This document shows, piece after piece, positions 38,469 to 47,000 of a stretch of 64,000 nucleotides of DNA. A program made the position numbers and the translations under genes. Each line of letters starts with the position of its first letter. Within the stretch, counting starts at the first letter, position 1. The notes under the pieces are model-generated. The model was given only the letters and a program-made list of their open reading frames with translations. It did no database searches and was not told the DNA's origin. This stretch comes from Kibdelosporangium persicum (GTDB lineage Bacteria > Actinomycetota > Actinomycetes > Mycobacteriales > Pseudonocardiaceae). The stretch covers positions 124,001 to 188,000 of the forward strand of contig NZ_JAAATY010000007.1 in the NCBI RefSeq assembly GCF_013280595.1, read 5' to 3'.

Positions 38469-39146
38469 ATGAGGTCGTTGGTCGACGCGGTTCGCGCTGA
38501 ACTCGCGCGGGCCGCGGATCCGGTCAAGGCGCCGGAGATGCAGCGGTACATGAAGTCGGACATGCCGTTTCGCGGCGTGCCGAAGCCGGAACGGGCCGTG
38601 CTGGCCAAGAAGCTGTTCGCCGAGCATGAGCTGTCCGATGTGGACGAGCTGCGAGCGGCTACTTTGGAGCTCTGGCGGAACGCCGAATACCGCGAGGAAC
38701 GGTACATCGCGATCGACCTGACCGGATATCGCCGGTACGCGCCGTGGCAGACCACGGATCTGATGCCGATGTACGACGAGATGATCGTGACCGGCGCGTG
38801 GTGGGACTACGTCGACGAGATCGCGATCCGCCGGGTCGGGCCGCTTCTGCTGGCGGAGCCGGAAGTCATGACGGCGATGATGCGCGAGTGGGCGGCCGAC
38901 GCCGACCTGTGGCGGCGCCGCACCTCGATCATCTGCCAGGTCGGTGCCAAAGCGGACGTGGACACCGATCTGCTGACCGACACCATCGAGGCGAACATCC
39001 ACGACAAGGACTTCTTCCTGCGCAAGGGAATCGGCTGGGCGCTGCGCCAGTACTCCAAAGTGGACCCGGGCTGGGTGCGTGCCTTCGCCGGCACGCACCC
39101 AGCCCTCTCACCCCTCTCCAGGAAAGAGGCTATGAAGTACGTTTAG
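38469..39146 (+). CDS. DNA alkylation repair protein (AlkD-like HEAT repeats)
   Basis: A 225-residue all-helical HEAT-like repeat protein of the AlkD glycosylase family. It would flip and excise alkylated bases such as 3- or 7-alkylpurines. Typical segments are MQRYMKSDMPFRGVPKPERA, REERYIAIDLTGYRRY, ITGAWWDYVDEIA-like TGAWWDYVDEIAIRRVG and DFFLRKGIGWALRQYSK. ATG at 38469 has a poor ribosome site; GTG at 38454 is an in-frame alternative. Its last 17 nt overlap the end of the convergent membrane protein gene. Confidence 0.88.
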   Translation: MRSLVDAVRAELARAADPVKAPEMQRYMKSDMPFRGVPKPERAVLAKKLFAEHELSDVDELRAATLELWRNAEYREERYIAIDLTGYRRYAPWQTTDLMPMYDEMIVTGAWWDYVDEIAIRRVGPLLLAEPEVMTAMMREWAADADLWRRRTSIICQVGAKADVDTDLLTDTIEANIHDKDFFLRKGIGWALRQYSKVDPGWVRAFAGTHPALSPLSRKEAMKYV

Positions 39147-39657
39147 GCCCGAAGGCCGCGTACGCCACCAAGCCGGCCACACCGAGCACGACGGCGGTGG
39201 CCAAGGCCGGACCGGAGTCCGGACCTTGCGTCAGCCACAGCAGGATCTCGTTGTCAGGCGGCCAGACCGCGCCGACGGCGGCCCAGAGGGCGGGTGGCGA
39301 CCACGCCAGCTGGCTGCCGAGTGTCACGGCACCCAGCCCGGCCAGGCCGGTCAGCCCGGCGGTGTTGCGCAGAACCACCTCGATGTCCCACAGGTTGACC
39401 GCGGCCGTCAGCCCGAACACGGCCAACGCCACGAGAACCAGGTGCGCACTTCGCCACAGCGGCCAAGGCAGCGCCCCCGTGCGGTCGAGGTGAACGTCCG
39501 CGCCACCAAGCCCAAGGGCCGCCACCGCGACGCCCAATCCCAAGGCCAGCAAGAGGATTCGCACATCGGGCACGTCGAGAGCCCACACACCGGCCGTCGC
39601 CGCCACCATCGTGGTCAACGCCGCGGGCACGCTCCGGCACCGTAAGTACAGCAGCAC
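39130..39657 (-). CDS. Small integral membrane protein of the sigma/ABC operon
   Basis: A 175-residue protein with about five or six hydrophobic helices and no recognised family. GTG at 39657 lies 1 nt after the upstream stop and has GGGAG 7 nt before it, so it is the last gene of the TetR-sigma-anti-sigma-ABC operon. It may be an accessory subunit of the transporter. Confidence 0.65.
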   Translation of the reverse strand: MLLYLRCRSVPAALTTMVAATAGVWALDVPDVRILLLALGLGVAVAALGLGGADVHLDRTGALPWPLWRSAHLVLVALAVFGLTAAVNLWDIEVVLRNTAGLTGLAGLGAVTLGSQLAWSPPALWAAVGAVWPPDNEILLWLTQGPDSGPALATAVVLGVAGLVAYAAFGPKRTS

Positions 39658-39658
39658 G

Positions 39659-40960
39659 TCAGCACTCCCGCGCCGTGGCGCGCAGCGAGGCGACATGAGC
39701 GGGCTGCTGGTCGGCAGGCAGAGCTTGTAGTGCCTGCCACATCGGCTCCGCCACGGCCATGACCTCCGGGTTCGGCGGGACACTCGGCCTCACGGGCTCG
39801 AACTTGCCGTCGAACCACGAAGCCACGACTGTTCGTTTGGCGCTCGACACCACGGACTTGTCCCAGGTGTCACAGCGCGCCAGCGCCGGTCCGGCGAGAA
39901 TGGTCCGCCTGCTGTCGCGCTTGAACTCCCAGTCGTCGAAGTGGAAGTACACGACATCGGCGGACTTCGGCAGCGAATCCATGTCCCAGCTGGGCATCCG
40001 CGCTTCCTCCACCCTGGTCGGCGCGCCCGGCAGCTTGGCCAGCTGGCTCAACGCCTGCTTGGCGGGGCCGAGGACCTCGGGAAGGTGGTCTTCGTGGATT
40101 CGCGACACGCACACCTGGTCCTCGCAGACGAGGGCCGCGGCCGACGTGTCCGTTTCGAACACGCCGCCCTGGGACGGCAGCGATGGCAGGGCGATCGCCA
40201 GCGCCGCGAGCGCCGGGACCAGTGCGAGCAGACGTGCCTTGTCGCCTGCCAGCGTGAGCAGGCCGAAGCCGGTCACCGCCAACCCGATGAACCACAGGCC
40301 CTGCACCAGGTTCACCTCGGCGGACACCGTCGTGAACACGTCCGGCGGGTCGAAGACGGGGGACAGCAGGGCGACCTGTTGCGACACGGTGTTCTCCAGG
40401 GCGCTGCCGGTGCCCGGTCCGCCGGTCAGTGTGATCACCATCGCGGCCAGCCCGAGAACCGCCAGGATCGGTGCGGTCAGCAGGAAGGGGAACACCCGCC
40501 CGATGCCCATCCCCGCCAGCGCCGCGGCGATCACCGACAGCACGCCGACGATCATGATCGGCAGCCAGGCCGCGGAGAAGTAACCGGCGTTCCCGGCCAC
40601 CTGAACCGCGCCGACGAGGAAGATCGCCAGGTAGGCACCGGCCACGCCGACGCACATCGCGGCGACCGGCGGCACCGCCCGCGTGAACGGCGACCTGGAC
40701 GTCGTGGCCAGCAGTTCGTCCATCTTGGACCGGCGATCCCGCCTGCCCTGCCAGGCACCCGCGCCCAAAGCCAACGGCCAGGTCATGTTCAGCAGCCAGC
40801 GCTGCCACATGGCCAGCGAGGTCCATTCCTCGGTCCACGCGTCCATGCCTTTGCTCCACGGACCCGGCAGCGCGTAGAACAGCCCGACGCTGATCACAAA
40901 GATGAGCAAACCGGTCCACAACCCGGCCGAGCGGCGCAGCTCGATCACCACGGGCCTCAT
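39659..40960 (-). CDS. ABC transporter membrane subunit with extracytoplasmic C-terminal domain
   Basis: A 433-residue membrane protein with about six to eight hydrophobic helices in the first 290 residues, ending near LALVPALAALAIALPSL. A polar C-terminal domain follows, with Cys in VCEDQVC and a charged VYFHFDDWEFKRDSRR stretch that is probably outside the membrane. Its ATG overlaps the ATPase gene stop (ATGA). The pairing indicates an ABC-2-like exporter or ABC-driven sensor; the substrate is unknown. Confidence 0.7.
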   Translation of the reverse strand: MRPVVIELRRSAGLWTGLLIFVISVGLFYALPGPWSKGMDAWTEEWTSLAMWQRWLLNMTWPLALGAGAWQGRRDRRSKMDELLATTSRSPFTRAVPPVAAMCVGVAGAYLAIFLVGAVQVAGNAGYFSAAWLPIMIVGVLSVIAAALAGMGIGRVFPFLLTAPILAVLGLAAMVITLTGGPGTGSALENTVSQQVALLSPVFDPPDVFTTVSAEVNLVQGLWFIGLAVTGFGLLTLAGDKARLLALVPALAALAIALPSLPSQGGVFETDTSAAALVCEDQVCVSRIHEDHLPEVLGPAKQALSQLAKLPGAPTRVEEARMPSWDMDSLPKSADVVYFHFDDWEFKRDSRRTILAGPALARCDTWDKSVVSSAKRTVVASWFDGKFEPVRPSVPPNPEVMAVAEPMWQALQALPADQQPAHVASLRATAREC

Positions 40961-41742
40961 CGCGCACGCCCCAGCAGAGCCGAGTAGCCGCGTTCGGCCG
41001 GGCTGTCGCCGACGTCGGAGTCGCCGCCCGCCGCCGCCAAGGACTCCGGAGTGCCTTGGAACACCAGCTTTCCCTCGTCCATCAGCACCACGTCGGTACA
41101 CGCGACGGCGACGTCCTCGACCAGATGCGTCGACACCACGACACACGTGTCCGTGGCCAGAGACCGCACCAGCTCCCGGAACTGCATGCGCTGCGCTGGA
41201 TCGAGGCCCACTGTCGGCTCGTCCAGCAGCAGGATGCGCGGGTTGTTGACGAGCGCCTGCGCGATGCCCGCGCGCCGGACCATGCCGCCGGACAACGTCT
41301 TGAGCTTGTCGTCGGCCCGGGACGTCAGGTCGGCACGGTCGATCGCGCGCTGCACCGCGCCCGGGATCTCGGCCTTCGGCATTTCCTTGAGCCAAGCCAT
41401 GTACTCGACGAACTCGCGCACGGTGAACCGTGGGTAGAACCCGAACTGCTGGGGCAGGTAGCCGATCTCGCGGCGCAGCGGCCGGAGGTCGCGGCCGCCC
41501 GGCTGCTTGCCCAGCAGTTCCAGCGAACCGCCCGCCGGGCTCAGAACCGTTGCCAGCGCCCGGATCAACGTCGTCTTCCCGGCCCCGTTCGGCCCGAGGA
41601 TGCCGTGCACGCCGACACCCAGCGACAGGTCGAGCCCGTTCACGGCCATCCGGCGCCCGGCCCGGACCCGCAGGTCCGAGGTGTGGATCTCCCATGCGTA
41701 CGTCGTCGGCGCGGTTTCCGCGGCCTTCACTACGCGTCCCAA
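40957..41742 (-). CDS. ABC transporter ATP-binding protein
   Basis: Cytoplasmic ATPase of 261 residues with Walker A GPNGAGKTT, Q-loop (YLPQQFGFYP), signature LSGGM, Walker B ILLLDEPTVGLDP and switch His in STHLVED. The family is the ABC-2 exporter type. The start codon is TTG at 41742 with AAGGGG upstream; GTG at 41730 is possible. Flanked by an anti-sigma gene upstream and the membrane subunit downstream, in the same operon. Confidence 0.9.
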   Translation of the reverse strand: MGRVVKAAETAPTTYAWEIHTSDLRVRAGRRMAVNGLDLSLGVGVHGILGPNGAGKTTLIRALATVLSPAGGSLELLGKQPGGRDLRPLRREIGYLPQQFGFYPRFTVREFVEYMAWLKEMPKAEIPGAVQRAIDRADLTSRADDKLKTLSGGMVRRAGIAQALVNNPRILLLDEPTVGLDPAQRMQFRELVRSLATDTCVVVSTHLVEDVAVACTDVVLMDEGKLVFQGTPESLAAAGGDSDVGDSPAERGYSALLGRAR

Positions 41743-41754
41743 AGTTGTTTCCCC

Positions 41755-42513
41755 TTAACGCAACAGTCGCGCGTAGGCATCGGCCCGCAGGGCCAGTGCC
41801 GCGACGCACCCGGCAATGGACAACGCCCAGAAGGGCAGGCTGGCCGGTTGCAGCACCACCGGCAGATCGTCCCGGATCAGGCCAGGACCCACGACGAGCA
41901 CGGCCCACACCGCGGCAAGCACGCTCGCGGCACGCGTAACCCCGATGAGCAAACCGAAAGCGAGCGCCCCCACCGTGAAGGCCAAGCTGGGCACCAGCCA
42001 CAGCGCGGGTGACGCCCCGCCCGGCAGTCCCGCGAGCACCAGTGCGGGAATCACCAGTACGAGGACCGAGACGGTCCGCCGGAGCACCAGTTCCAGCCCC
42101 GCTCGTGGCGTTCCCGCGACCAGTTCGTGCATCGGATCGACGTTCTTGTTCCACGAGGCCGCCACGCCGAGCATGGGCGCGATCGGAGCCAGCAGCAGCA
42201 CCAGTGAGGTGTCGAGTGGCGCCAGCAGGTCGAGCAGCGTCGCCACGGCGGCCACCATGATCGTCATCCCGATCCACGGCAGACCGAGGGGCGAGACCCG
42301 CAGCCGGCGGTGCTTCGCGGGTGCTTCGGCGGGCGTGAGCCCGGCCCACACCGTGTCCAGCAACGGCGTGATGCCCTCGGTGTGCGAGGCCAGCACCTGA
42401 CGGCATGTGGCGCACAGTTCCATGTGCGCCTCCAAGGCCCACACCTGGTCCGCAGGTATGCCGTCATCCCCGTGGGCATATCTGCGGACCAGGTCCCCCG
42501 GCACGTGGTTCAT
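41755..42513 (-). CDS. Polytopic membrane anti-sigma factor with HxxxCxxC zinc motif
   Basis: A 252-residue protein. The N-terminal zinc-binding anti-sigma motif is intact (HMELCATC), followed by about six membrane helices from residue 78 on. ATG at 42513 overlaps the sigma gene stop (ATGA). The intact zinc motif contrasts with the incomplete one in the anti-sigma factor at 4550. It probably holds the partner ECF factor at the membrane. Confidence 0.8.
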   Translation of the reverse strand: MNHVPGDLVRRYAHGDDGIPADQVWALEAHMELCATCRQVLASHTEGITPLLDTVWAGLTPAEAPAKHRRLRVSPLGLPWIGMTIMVAAVATLLDLLAPLDTSLVLLLAPIAPMLGVAASWNKNVDPMHELVAGTPRAGLELVLRRTVSVLVLVIPALVLAGLPGGASPALWLVPSLAFTVGALAFGLLIGVTRAASVLAAVWAVLVVGPGLIRDDLPVVLQPASLPFWALSIAGCVAALALRADAYARLLR

Positions 42514-43040
42514 GAGAGCGCCTTCCGTAGCAACAACCGTGCTCGGCGAGCGCGGGTCTTCACCGTTCCTTCGGGCACGCCCAGCAGGACTGACGTTTCG
42601 CGCACGGTCAGCCCGTCGAGCACCATCGCCTGGAGCACGTCACGCAACTCCGGCGCGAGGCCGTCCAGTGCGGCGCCCAGTTCGGCCCCGACCGTGCCCG
42701 CCAACGCCTCTTCCTCGGCGGCAGGCGCGTCGGCCGGGATTTCCGGCCGGAGCGCGGCGTGTTTCTGCTGCCTCCGGAAGACGTCGACAAGCCGGTGCGC
42801 GGCGATGGTCCACAGCCAGCCGACGGCGCTGCCGTCCACCGCCGCACCGGCGAAGCCGCCTGCCGCACGCCAGACCGCCAGGTATGTCTCCTGCATGACC
42901 TCGGCGACGACCTGGTCGTCCGGACATCGGCGGCGCAACCGCACAGCCAGCCACGGTGACGTGCGGCGGTACAGCTCCTCGAAGGCAGCCTGATCGCCCC
43001 GGGCGATCCGGCGCACCAACGCCGCTTCGTCATCCGTCAT
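42510..43040 (-). CDS. ECF RNA polymerase sigma factor of the TetR/ABC operon
   Basis: A 176-residue ECF sigma factor: region 2 (FEELYRRTSPWLAVRLRRRC, QVVAEVMQETYLAVWRAAGG) and region 4 (LAPELRDVLQAMVLDGLTV, LLGVPEGTVKTRARRARLLL). The start is 6 nt after the TetR stop, so both lie on one transcript. Its promoter targets are not evident in the window; autoregulation through the TetR promoter region is possible. Confidence 0.88.
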   Translation of the reverse strand: MTDDEAALVRRIARGDQAAFEELYRRTSPWLAVRLRRRCPDDQVVAEVMQETYLAVWRAAGGFAGAAVDGSAVGWLWTIAAHRLVDVFRRQQKHAALRPEIPADAPAAEEEALAGTVGAELGAALDGLAPELRDVLQAMVLDGLTVRETSVLLGVPEGTVKTRARRARLLLRKALS

Positions 43041-43046
43041 GCCCAG

Positions 43047-43616
43047 CTAGACGACGGACTGGCCGGATCGGTTTTCGTCCGCCGGAGTTTTCTCGAAGCC
43101 CAGCGCCGCCCAGGCCGCGTCCACCGAGACCTTCCGCAGCTCCTCCTGCGGAACGTCGGCGTACTCGATCGTGCAGTCCTGGAGGCCGCCCAGCGCGACG
43201 GTCGCCCTGACCGACTCGGCGAGCGTCGGTCGCGGGCCGATCAGCAGCACGGCGATCCGCCGTCGCCACGCCATCACGGTCTCGATCAGACCGAGCATGT
43301 GCAGCGTGTTCAGCTCCTGGACGAACAGGATGATGTCTTTGCGGTGGGCGTAGTGGAAGTCGAAGTAGTCCTCCAGCACGGCGCGGTGGTCGACCTCGGT
43401 TCGTGACTCCTGGCGGCGCAGGAACTCCTCGCCGCCGTCGATCACCGGCTGCACGATGCTGCGGAGCAGGTCCTCGCGGGAGGTGAAGTGGTAGTACAGC
43501 GCGGGCTTGCTGATGCCGAGCCGGTCGGCGATCTGGCGCAGGCTGGTCCGCTGGACGCCCTGCTCGATGAAGAGCTGGCGGGCGACGTCCAGGATGCGCT
43601 GTTTCGTGTCGGCCAC
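43047..43616 (-). CDS. TetR-family repressor controlling the sigma/ABC operon and the FAD monooxygenase
   Basis: A 189-residue repressor with the N-terminal helix-turn-helix LRQIADRLGISKPALYYHFTSREDLL and a variable ligand domain. It is the first gene of a six-gene operon running to 39130. Two tandem palindromes centred on TACCGG lie 17-50 nt upstream of its start, and two more flank the -10/-35 of the FAD monooxygenase gene at 45378. The matching sites support autoregulation plus control of the monooxygenase; the inducing ligand is unknown. Confidence 0.88.
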   Translation of the reverse strand: MADTKQRILDVARQLFIEQGVQRTSLRQIADRLGISKPALYYHFTSREDLLRSIVQPVIDGGEEFLRRQESRTEVDHRAVLEDYFDFHYAHRKDIILFVQELNTLHMLGLIETVMAWRRRIAVLLIGPRPTLAESVRATVALGGLQDCTIEYADVPQEELRKVSVDAAWAALGFEKTPADENRSGQSVV

Positions 43617-43632
43617 GTCCTGAAGAGTAGGT

Positions 43633-43666
43633 GACCTACCGGCAGGTCAGGGCCTGCCGGTAGGTC
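43633..43666. promoter_or_regulatory. Two tandem TetR operators upstream of tetR
   Basis: GACCTACCGGCAGGTC at 43633-43648 and CCTGCCGGTAGGTC at 43653-43666 form an inverted repeat with 14-bp arms. Each contains the same core as the sites at 45319 and 45352. As RNA the pair would also fold as a hairpin and could terminate the DUF397 transcript. Confidence 0.75.
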
Positions 43667-43671
43667 GTTGC

Positions 43672-43923
43672 TCAGATCAGGTGATCGAACTCGCCGTTCC
43701 TGGCGCCCGACAGCATGGCCGCGATCTCCGCCTCGGTGAACTGGAGGATCGGGCTCGCCGCTCCCAGCTTGGAGTCACGGACACCGATCACGTCGCCGAC
43801 CTTGGCGAACTGGACGCAATCATCGTTTGGTTGGCTGGCAGCCGCTTTCTGCCACAGCGCCCCCTCGAAGGCGCTGCCTGGCAGGTAGTCTCGCTCGCGC
43901 AACGGACTGTCCTTTCCGAACAC
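43672..43923 (-). CDS. DUF397 protein
   Basis: An 83-residue DUF397 protein (WQKAAASQPNDDCVQFAKVGDVIGVRDSK, ILQFTEAEIAAML). Such proteins are encoded directly after XRE/DUF5753 regulators in streptomycetes and relatives and may act as their antagonists or partners. GTG at 43923 is 3 nt after the XRE stop; TTG seven codons on (near 43902) has a better ribosome site, so the start is uncertain. Confidence 0.85.
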   Translation of the reverse strand: MFGKDSPLRERDYLPGSAFEGALWQKAAASQPNDDCVQFAKVGDVIGVRDSKLGAASPILQFTEAEIAAMLSGARNGEFDHLI

Positions 43924-43926
43924 GGT

Positions 43927-44781
43927 TCACTTGTACTCCTCCGCCACTTTCCCGATGAAAACGCGGGATTCCACCGGGCCCAGCGCGGCGGCCTGAAGAG
44001 TGCCCCACAGCCGCTCGTAGCCTTCGACCAGGTCAGGGGCGTCGATGTAGCGCGCGTCGTCGTACTGTTCGAGATGCACGAAATTCAGTGGTGCCGCGAT
44101 TCCCGGACTCGGGACGTGGATCAACGCGAAACTCAGCCAGCCGAAGCTGGTCTGGGTGCCGCTGGTGAACGGAAGCACCTGGATCTGAACATTGGGCCTC
44201 TCGCCGATCGTGATCAGGTGGTGCAGTTGCTCGTGCATCACCGTGTGATCGCCGTGCACGCGCCTGAGCACTGACTCGGAGAGGATGAAGGTTGCCATGA
44301 CGTCACGGTCGAGAACGGTCTGCCTCTCCTTGCGCGCCTTCACCGTCTCATCCTCGTTGAAGGTGTACCCGAATGGGGATGGCATGCGGCTGATGGCTCG
44401 GACGTAGTCCTCAGTCTGCAGGAGGCCGGGGAGGATCTCGGCTCGCATCTGGCGGATGCGGTCGCAGTGGGCCTCCAGATCGATCAGCATCCGGGCCGAC
44501 TCGCGGTAGACCGCCTTGTAGCCGGTCCAGTCACCCCTCTTGCCCAGCTTGCGGGCGAGGTCCGTCATGACCGCGATCAGGTCGGGCCCGGCGCCGTACA
44601 CCTCACCCATCATCCGGACGTCGCCGACGCTCGGTTTCGAGGTCATGTTGAGGATGCGGTTGATTTTCGTACCGGCACATCCCAGGTAGGCGCCCGCTTC
44701 GTCATCTTTGATTCCGGACTTTTGTTTCAACCTGTTCAACTCGTTGTTGAGCATTAGGAGCGGAACGGTCTTCGTGGTCAT
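43927..44781 (-). CDS. XRE-family regulator with DUF5753 domain
   Basis: A 284-residue regulator. The N-terminal helix-turn-helix (LKQKSGIKDDEAGAYLGCAGTKINRIL) is followed by a DUF5753 domain (RAEILPGLLQTEDYVRAI, RKERQTVLDR, LHHLITIGERPNVQIQVLPF, FVHLEQYDDARYIDAPDLV). ATG at 44781 begins TTKTVPLLMLNNEL; the ribosome site is modest (GAAGG). Together with the DUF397 gene it forms a bicistronic pair that usually controls development or secondary metabolism. The 282-bp upstream gap is relatively AT-rich and probably holds its promoter. Confidence 0.88.
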   Translation of the reverse strand: MTTKTVPLLMLNNELNRLKQKSGIKDDEAGAYLGCAGTKINRILNMTSKPSVGDVRMMGEVYGAGPDLIAVMTDLARKLGKRGDWTGYKAVYRESARMLIDLEAHCDRIRQMRAEILPGLLQTEDYVRAISRMPSPFGYTFNEDETVKARKERQTVLDRDVMATFILSESVLRRVHGDHTVMHEQLHHLITIGERPNVQIQVLPFTSGTQTSFGWLSFALIHVPSPGIAAPLNFVHLEQYDDARYIDAPDLVEGYERLWGTLQAAALGPVESRVFIGKVAEEYK

Positions 44782-45063
44782 CGTCAGGTGGCCTTCCCGG
44801 GGATTGTGAACTCCTGGCGAGAGTATCGTCACAGTCCGTCACTCGGTGAATCACCTGATCGGTTAATTCTGTTTCGGGGAAGCCTAGTTTAGCTTTGTTC
44901 CCGTTCCCGAACGAGGTGCGTGCATTCCTCGGCGGCGCCTGCTCTCGATAAGTCGGCCCGCTTGTGCGCACCACCGCCGGTCCGTGCGATCAAGGCGACT
45001 TTTCCACCAGCGCCGCCGAGATCGCGCGGACCGGCCGAATCCCACTACCACTAAGGAAGTCCC

Positions 45064-45312
45064 GTGTCCGAAGAGTTCGCCAAGCAAGTCGCGGAAATGG
45101 TCGCCGACCAGGCGCCGAAGGTGTTCGCGGTCGTCCTCGAATACGGCGCCCAGCTCGACGCCCAGGTGGCCGCCTGGGGCATCGCGCTCGACGAGGGCGC
45201 GTTCATGACCACGGTCGACGGCAGAAGCCAGTACGCCTTGGCCCAGCCGGAGAACGCGCTGCGGTACATCCGGCACCTCCCCGAGGTCACGCCACGCCTG
45301 GTCTGGCCCTGA
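45064..45312 (+). CDS. Small hypothetical protein
   Basis: An 82-residue acidic protein (SEEFAKQVAEMVADQAPKVF, RSQYALAQPENALRYI) with good G/C third-position bias. GTG at 45064 has AAGGAAG upstream. No family is recognised, no signal or membrane segment. It precedes the TetR-controlled monooxygenase gene and ends 7 nt before the first operator there. Confidence 0.65.
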   Translation: MSEEFAKQVAEMVADQAPKVFAVVLEYGAQLDAQVAAWGIALDEGAFMTTVDGRSQYALAQPENALRYIRHLPEVTPRLVWP

Positions 45313-45318
45313 TCCCTT

Positions 45319-45367
45319 TACTTACCGGTAGGTCAGATTCGGTGCTAGTCTGACTTACCGGTAAGTA
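45319..45367 (+). promoter_or_regulatory. Monooxygenase promoter with two TetR operators
   Basis: Candidate -35 TTACCG (45322-45327), 18-nt spacer, -10 TAGTCT (45346-45351). Palindrome TACTTACCGGTAGGTC (45319-45334) covers the -35, and GACTTACCGGTAAGTA (45352-45367) lies directly after the -10. Both match the sites upstream of tetR (43633-43666), consensus GACYTACCGGTARGTC. The layout is that of simple repression. Confidence 0.75.
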
Positions 45368-45377
45368 GGAGGGGATC

Positions 45378-46568
45378 ATGCGGGTACTTGTCTCTGGGGC
45401 GAGCATCGCGGGGCCGGTCCTGGCGTATTGGCTGGTCAGGTACGGGCACGAGGTCACGGTCGTCGAGCGTGCCCCCGCGTTGCGCAAAACCGGCGGGCAC
45501 GCGGTCGACCTGTTCAAGCCCGCCATGGACATCACCGAGAAGATGGGCGTGCTGCCGCACGTCGAGCGGCTCGCCACCGGCACCGAGCGGATGACGTTGC
45601 ACCGGCCGCGCGCCAAGCCGATCCGGGTGAACCTGGGCAAGGTGTACCAGGCGGCGTCCGACCGGCACGTCGAGATCATGCGCGACGATCTGAGCGAGAT
45701 CTACTACGACGCCACGACCGGCGACGTCGAATACCTCTTCGGCGATTCCATTACCGAGATTTCCGAAGACGGGAAGGTCACTTTCGAGAATTCCGCGCCC
45801 CGCCGGTTCGACATCGTCGTCGGCGCGGACGGGCTGCACTCCAACGTCCGCAGGCTGATGTTCGGCGAGGAATCGGAGTTCAGCGAATTCATCGGCGCCT
45901 ACCTGGCCGTGATCACCGTGCCCAAGGAATTCGGGCGGGACGGCGAGTTCACCAACCACCTGGACGTCGGCCGCATGGCCGGTGTTTACAGCGCCAAGCA
46001 CATGGACGACGCCCGTGCCGTGTTCCTGTTCCGCAGCAAACCACTCGATTACCACTACCGGGACGTGGCGCGGCAACGAGAATTGTTGCGTGACGCGTTC
46101 ACCAGGCTGCACCCGGACGTGAACCGCTGGGTGGCGGAAGCCGAGCACTCACCGGCGTTCTACTTCGACTCGATCACACAACTGCGCATGAACACGTGGT
46201 CCCGTGGCCGTGTCACGCTCGTCGGCGACGCCGGATATTGCCCTGGCCCTGCCGTTGGCGGCAGCACGAGCATGGCGGTCGTCGGGGCGTACGTCCTGGC
46301 CGGGGAACTGGCCGCGGCAGGCGACGACCACGAGCGAGGTTTCGCGGCCTACGAGCGGGAGATGACCGAGTACGTCCTGCGTGCGCGGAAATTCGCCATG
46401 CAGGCGGCCAGGACCATCATCCCTGGCGGCGCGTTCGGCGTGTGGGCGCTGGCCAACGTGTCCCGCCTCGTGTCCGTGCTGCCCGCGTCGTTCAGCCGGG
46501 CGCTCGCCAGGCTGAACGCGTCCGGCGCCCGCATGCACGACGAGTTCCCGCTCAAGGACTACGGCTGA
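45378..46568 (+). CDS. FAD-dependent monooxygenase (TetX/PHBH-like)
   Basis: Class A flavoprotein hydroxylase, 396 residues, using NAD(P)H and O2 to hydroxylate an aromatic or polyketide-like compound. The Rossmann start is VSGASIAGPVLAYWLVRYGHEVTVVER; the mid DG motif is VVGADGLHSNVRR; the FAD ribityl-binding motif is VTLVGDAGYCPGPAVGGS. AGGAGGGG precedes ATG at 45378. Regulation by the TetR protein at 43047 is indicated by shared operators. This fits a xenobiotic- or antibiotic-inactivating enzyme, but the substrate is not deducible. Confidence 0.9.
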   Translation: MRVLVSGASIAGPVLAYWLVRYGHEVTVVERAPALRKTGGHAVDLFKPAMDITEKMGVLPHVERLATGTERMTLHRPRAKPIRVNLGKVYQAASDRHVEIMRDDLSEIYYDATTGDVEYLFGDSITEISEDGKVTFENSAPRRFDIVVGADGLHSNVRRLMFGEESEFSEFIGAYLAVITVPKEFGRDGEFTNHLDVGRMAGVYSAKHMDDARAVFLFRSKPLDYHYRDVARQRELLRDAFTRLHPDVNRWVAEAEHSPAFYFDSITQLRMNTWSRGRVTLVGDAGYCPGPAVGGSTSMAVVGAYVLAGELAAAGDDHERGFAAYEREMTEYVLRARKFAMQAARTIIPGGAFGVWALANVSRLVSVLPASFSRALARLNASGARMHDEFPLKDYG

Positions 46569-46578
46569 TCAACGGCCG

Positions 46579-46959
46579 TCACTGAGTCCTGGCGCGTTCC
46601 GCCGCACTGCGTTCGACGCAGAACTCGTTGCCTTCGGGATCGTGCATCACGACCCAGCCCAGGCCGTCGGGCCTGCGGTGGTCCTCGAAGATCGTCGCGC
46701 CGAGCTCCAGCAGCCGGACCACCTCTTCGTCGCGAGTGGTGTCCGGCCGCAGGCAGATGTGCATCCGGTTCTTGATCGCCTTGGCTTCCGGCACCTGCTG
46801 GAAGAACATGTTCATGCCGCCACCGAGATCGATGGCGACCTCGGGGTCGCCGGGGTGGTCGTCGTCGCCGACCGGCTTGCCGTAGACCTTGCTCCAGAAC
46901 TGTGCCAGCCCGTACGCGTCCAGTGCGTCGAGTGAGACGTTGTGGATCGTGGATGCCAT
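46579..46959 (-). CDS. VOC (glyoxalase-like) family protein
   Basis: A 126-residue vicinal-oxygen-chelate fold protein: STIHNVSLDALDAYGLAQFW at the start and VVMHDPEGNEFCVERS at the end, both characteristic of the family's beta-alpha-beta modules. Metal ligands of a true glyoxalase are only partly evident, so a binding or detoxifying role is as likely as catalysis. ATG at 46959 and at 46971 are both possible and neither has a good ribosome site. It converges on the monooxygenase gene. Confidence 0.85.
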   Translation of the reverse strand: MASTIHNVSLDALDAYGLAQFWSKVYGKPVGDDDHPGDPEVAIDLGGGMNMFFQQVPEAKAIKNRMHICLRPDTTRDEEVVRLLELGATIFEDHRRPDGLGWVVMHDPEGNEFCVERSAAERARTQ

Positions 46960-47000
46960 GGGGTCATCCAAGTGCAGGCCAGGAAAACCGGCAAAACGAT

